64,000 nucleotides of DNA from Microbacterium pullorum (lineage in GTDB: Bacteria; Actinomycetota; Actinomycetes; Actinomycetales; Microbacteriaceae). A program made the translations under genes and the position numbers. Within the stretch, counting starts at the first letter, position 1. Each line of letters opens with the position of its first letter. The DNA lies in the NCBI RefSeq assembly GCF_014836535.1, contig NZ_JACSQP010000005.1, forward strand, positions 300,175 through 364,174, written 5' to 3'. The notes beneath the pieces were generated by a model. It searched no databases and had not been told where the DNA came from. It worked only from the letters and a program-made list of their open reading frames with translations. Below, one piece after another: positions 63,314-64,000 of the stretch.

Positions 63314-63574
63314 GTCCTCGAGCCAGTAGTCGACAAGAGCGGAGAACGGGCTGTCGGGTGTAAGCGACGACGAAGCCGGCTGGAAGAGGTCTCGCGTCGA
63401 GAGCTTCACCTTCAGCGCGCGCTCCGCAAGAACCTTCGTGTCTGCCGTGACCTGCACGAGCCTGGTCCTGCCGTCCCAATCCCTGAAGCGCGCCCTGGCC
63501 ATGATGCGACCGTGCGCGGCGGGGAGGAACCCGATGTCGCCGAAGGTGCCGATCGCAAGGCGCTGCCGGCTCAT
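63314..63574 (-). pseudogene. Tyrosine integrase, N-terminal fragment cut off at the IS3 element
   Basis: From ATG 63574 the ~87 residues match the arm-type and core-binding N-terminal region of actinobacterial phage or ICE integrases (RLAIGTFGDIGF, ARARFRDWDGRTRLVQ, AERALKVKLSTRDLFQ, LTPDSPFSALVDYWLEDG). The catalytic domain with R-H-R-Y is gone; the frame runs into the IS end and stops at 63284. It begins 4 nt after the excisionase-like gene, the usual xis-int order. Confidence 0.82.
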
Positions 63575-63578
63575 CGTG

Positions 63579-63818
63579 TCACCGCGGATCGGTCGACAGG
63601 CGAGATCCGGACTCCTTGTGCGCGTCCACCCAAGCCCGCACATCCGCGGCGGCGAACGTCAGGTGCTTGCCGTAGTGGTGCGCGGGAGGCGCCTGCCCCT
63701 TCATCCGCCACTCGTAGATCGTCGACACCGGAACCCGGAGATACGCCGCGAGCTCGTTGACATTGAGGAGTCTCTCCAAGCCCCAGAGCTCGAGCGTCAG
63801 GCTGTCCACGGCGTCCAT
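63579..63818 (-). CDS. Excisionase-like helix-turn-helix protein
   Basis: A small (about 79-residue) DNA-binding protein with a MerR/Xis-type winged helix: LLNVNELAAYLRVPVSTIYEWRMKG, then APPAHHYGKHLTFAAADVRAWVDAHKE. Such genes sit directly upstream of tyrosine integrases and steer excision. The start is uncertain: ATG 63818 is given because it begins just before the conserved region; ATG 63844 and TTG 63920 are also in frame and none has a clear ribosome site. Confidence 0.75.
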   Translation of the reverse strand: MDAVDSLTLELWGLERLLNVNELAAYLRVPVSTIYEWRMKGQAPPAHHYGKHLTFAAADVRAWVDAHKESGSRLSTDPR

Positions 63819-63926
63819 ACCGAAGAGGTGCGCACCCTGACGCCCCATCACTCGGAGGCAATCGGAGCGGAGTCCAGCCAGTCGAGGCACCCCGCCGCGA
63901 TACGGCGTGGGAGAAGTCAAAGTGGC

Positions 63927-64000
63927 TCATCGCATTTGAGCGTGTAGTGCTGGTCTGAACCCGCCGGCTTCGAGCAGGGATCTGGCGATGTAGTTGGCGA
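63927..64000 (-). CDS. 3' end of an unidentified gene running off the window
   Basis: The minus-strand frame is open from the window edge to TGA 63927-63929 and codes ANYIARSLLEAGG then FRPALHAQMR. By position (upstream of xis and int) it could be a replication or transfer gene of the same integrated element, but 23 residues are too few to identify it. Confidence 0.35.
   Translation of the reverse strand, partial: ANYIARSLLEAGGFRPALHAQMR

Overview
The window reads as a chromosomal segment of a high-GC actinobacterium, most likely Microbacteriaceae and probably Microbacterium or a close relative. The support is the GC-rich sequence, actinobacterial gene sets (garA-like FHA gene followed by two merR genes, pyruvate carboxylase, a DUF222-HNH protein, CueP, DUF6153), dense operons joined by ATGA/GTGA/TGATG overlaps, and many start codons placed 6-8 nt after a TAnnnT hexamer, which suggests leaderless mRNAs. 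The genus is inferred; no rRNA or tRNA gene is present to test it.

Layout. 1-7200: end of an acyl-CoA ligase, def coupled to a MinD-like ATPase, pyc, a lone ParA-type ATPase and a phased 20-bp repeat array. 7228-9045: the garA-ftsR-merR regulatory operon. 9209-15069: a Cys/Met-rich copper-binding protein, a membrane-anchored CopC, lpdA, a CYTH protein, a 3-hydroxyisobutyrate dehydrogenase-like enzyme and a glutamine amidotransferase. 15071-19148: glucan phosphorylase, a shortened NAD(P)HX epimerase-like gene and a YihY membrane protein. 19309-29836: a type IV pilus locus, with pilB alone on the plus strand and pilA, three minor pilin genes, pilD, pilM, pilN, pilO, pilT and pilC on the minus strand.

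30137-46964 is mixed accessory material: aldo/keto reductases (one a chimeric remnant), an M23 peptidase, a rifampicin monooxygenase gene behind a rifamycin-associated-element-like inverted repeat, an alkylsulfatase, a DUF222-HNH protein, an ABC1 kinase, a RhaD-like aldolase under a promoter carrying two kinds of operator, CueP with DUF6153 and a TauE/SafE permease, and an FBP-domain protein. Two copies of an intergenic repeat lie at 42456 and 46192.

47106-59925 is the most coherent accessory unit. Eight minus-strand genes (GMC oxidoreductase, hydrolase, acyl-CoA dehydrogenase, acyl-CoA ligase, CoA-transferase/racemase, thiolase, FadB-type enzyme, acetoacetate decarboxylase-like protein) stand back to back with a TetR regulator and a Baeyer-Villiger monooxygenase across a palindromic operator. 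In order, the enzymes could turn an alcohol into a ketone, an ester or lactone, a free acid and then beta-oxidation products.

60041-64000 is decaying and mobile DNA: a tautomerase, an NAD(P)-binding oxidoreductase, a frameshifted MarR gene abutting a broken NmrA-like gene, an IS3-family element with an internal deletion, and the int/xis end of an integrated element whose integrase is cut off at the IS.
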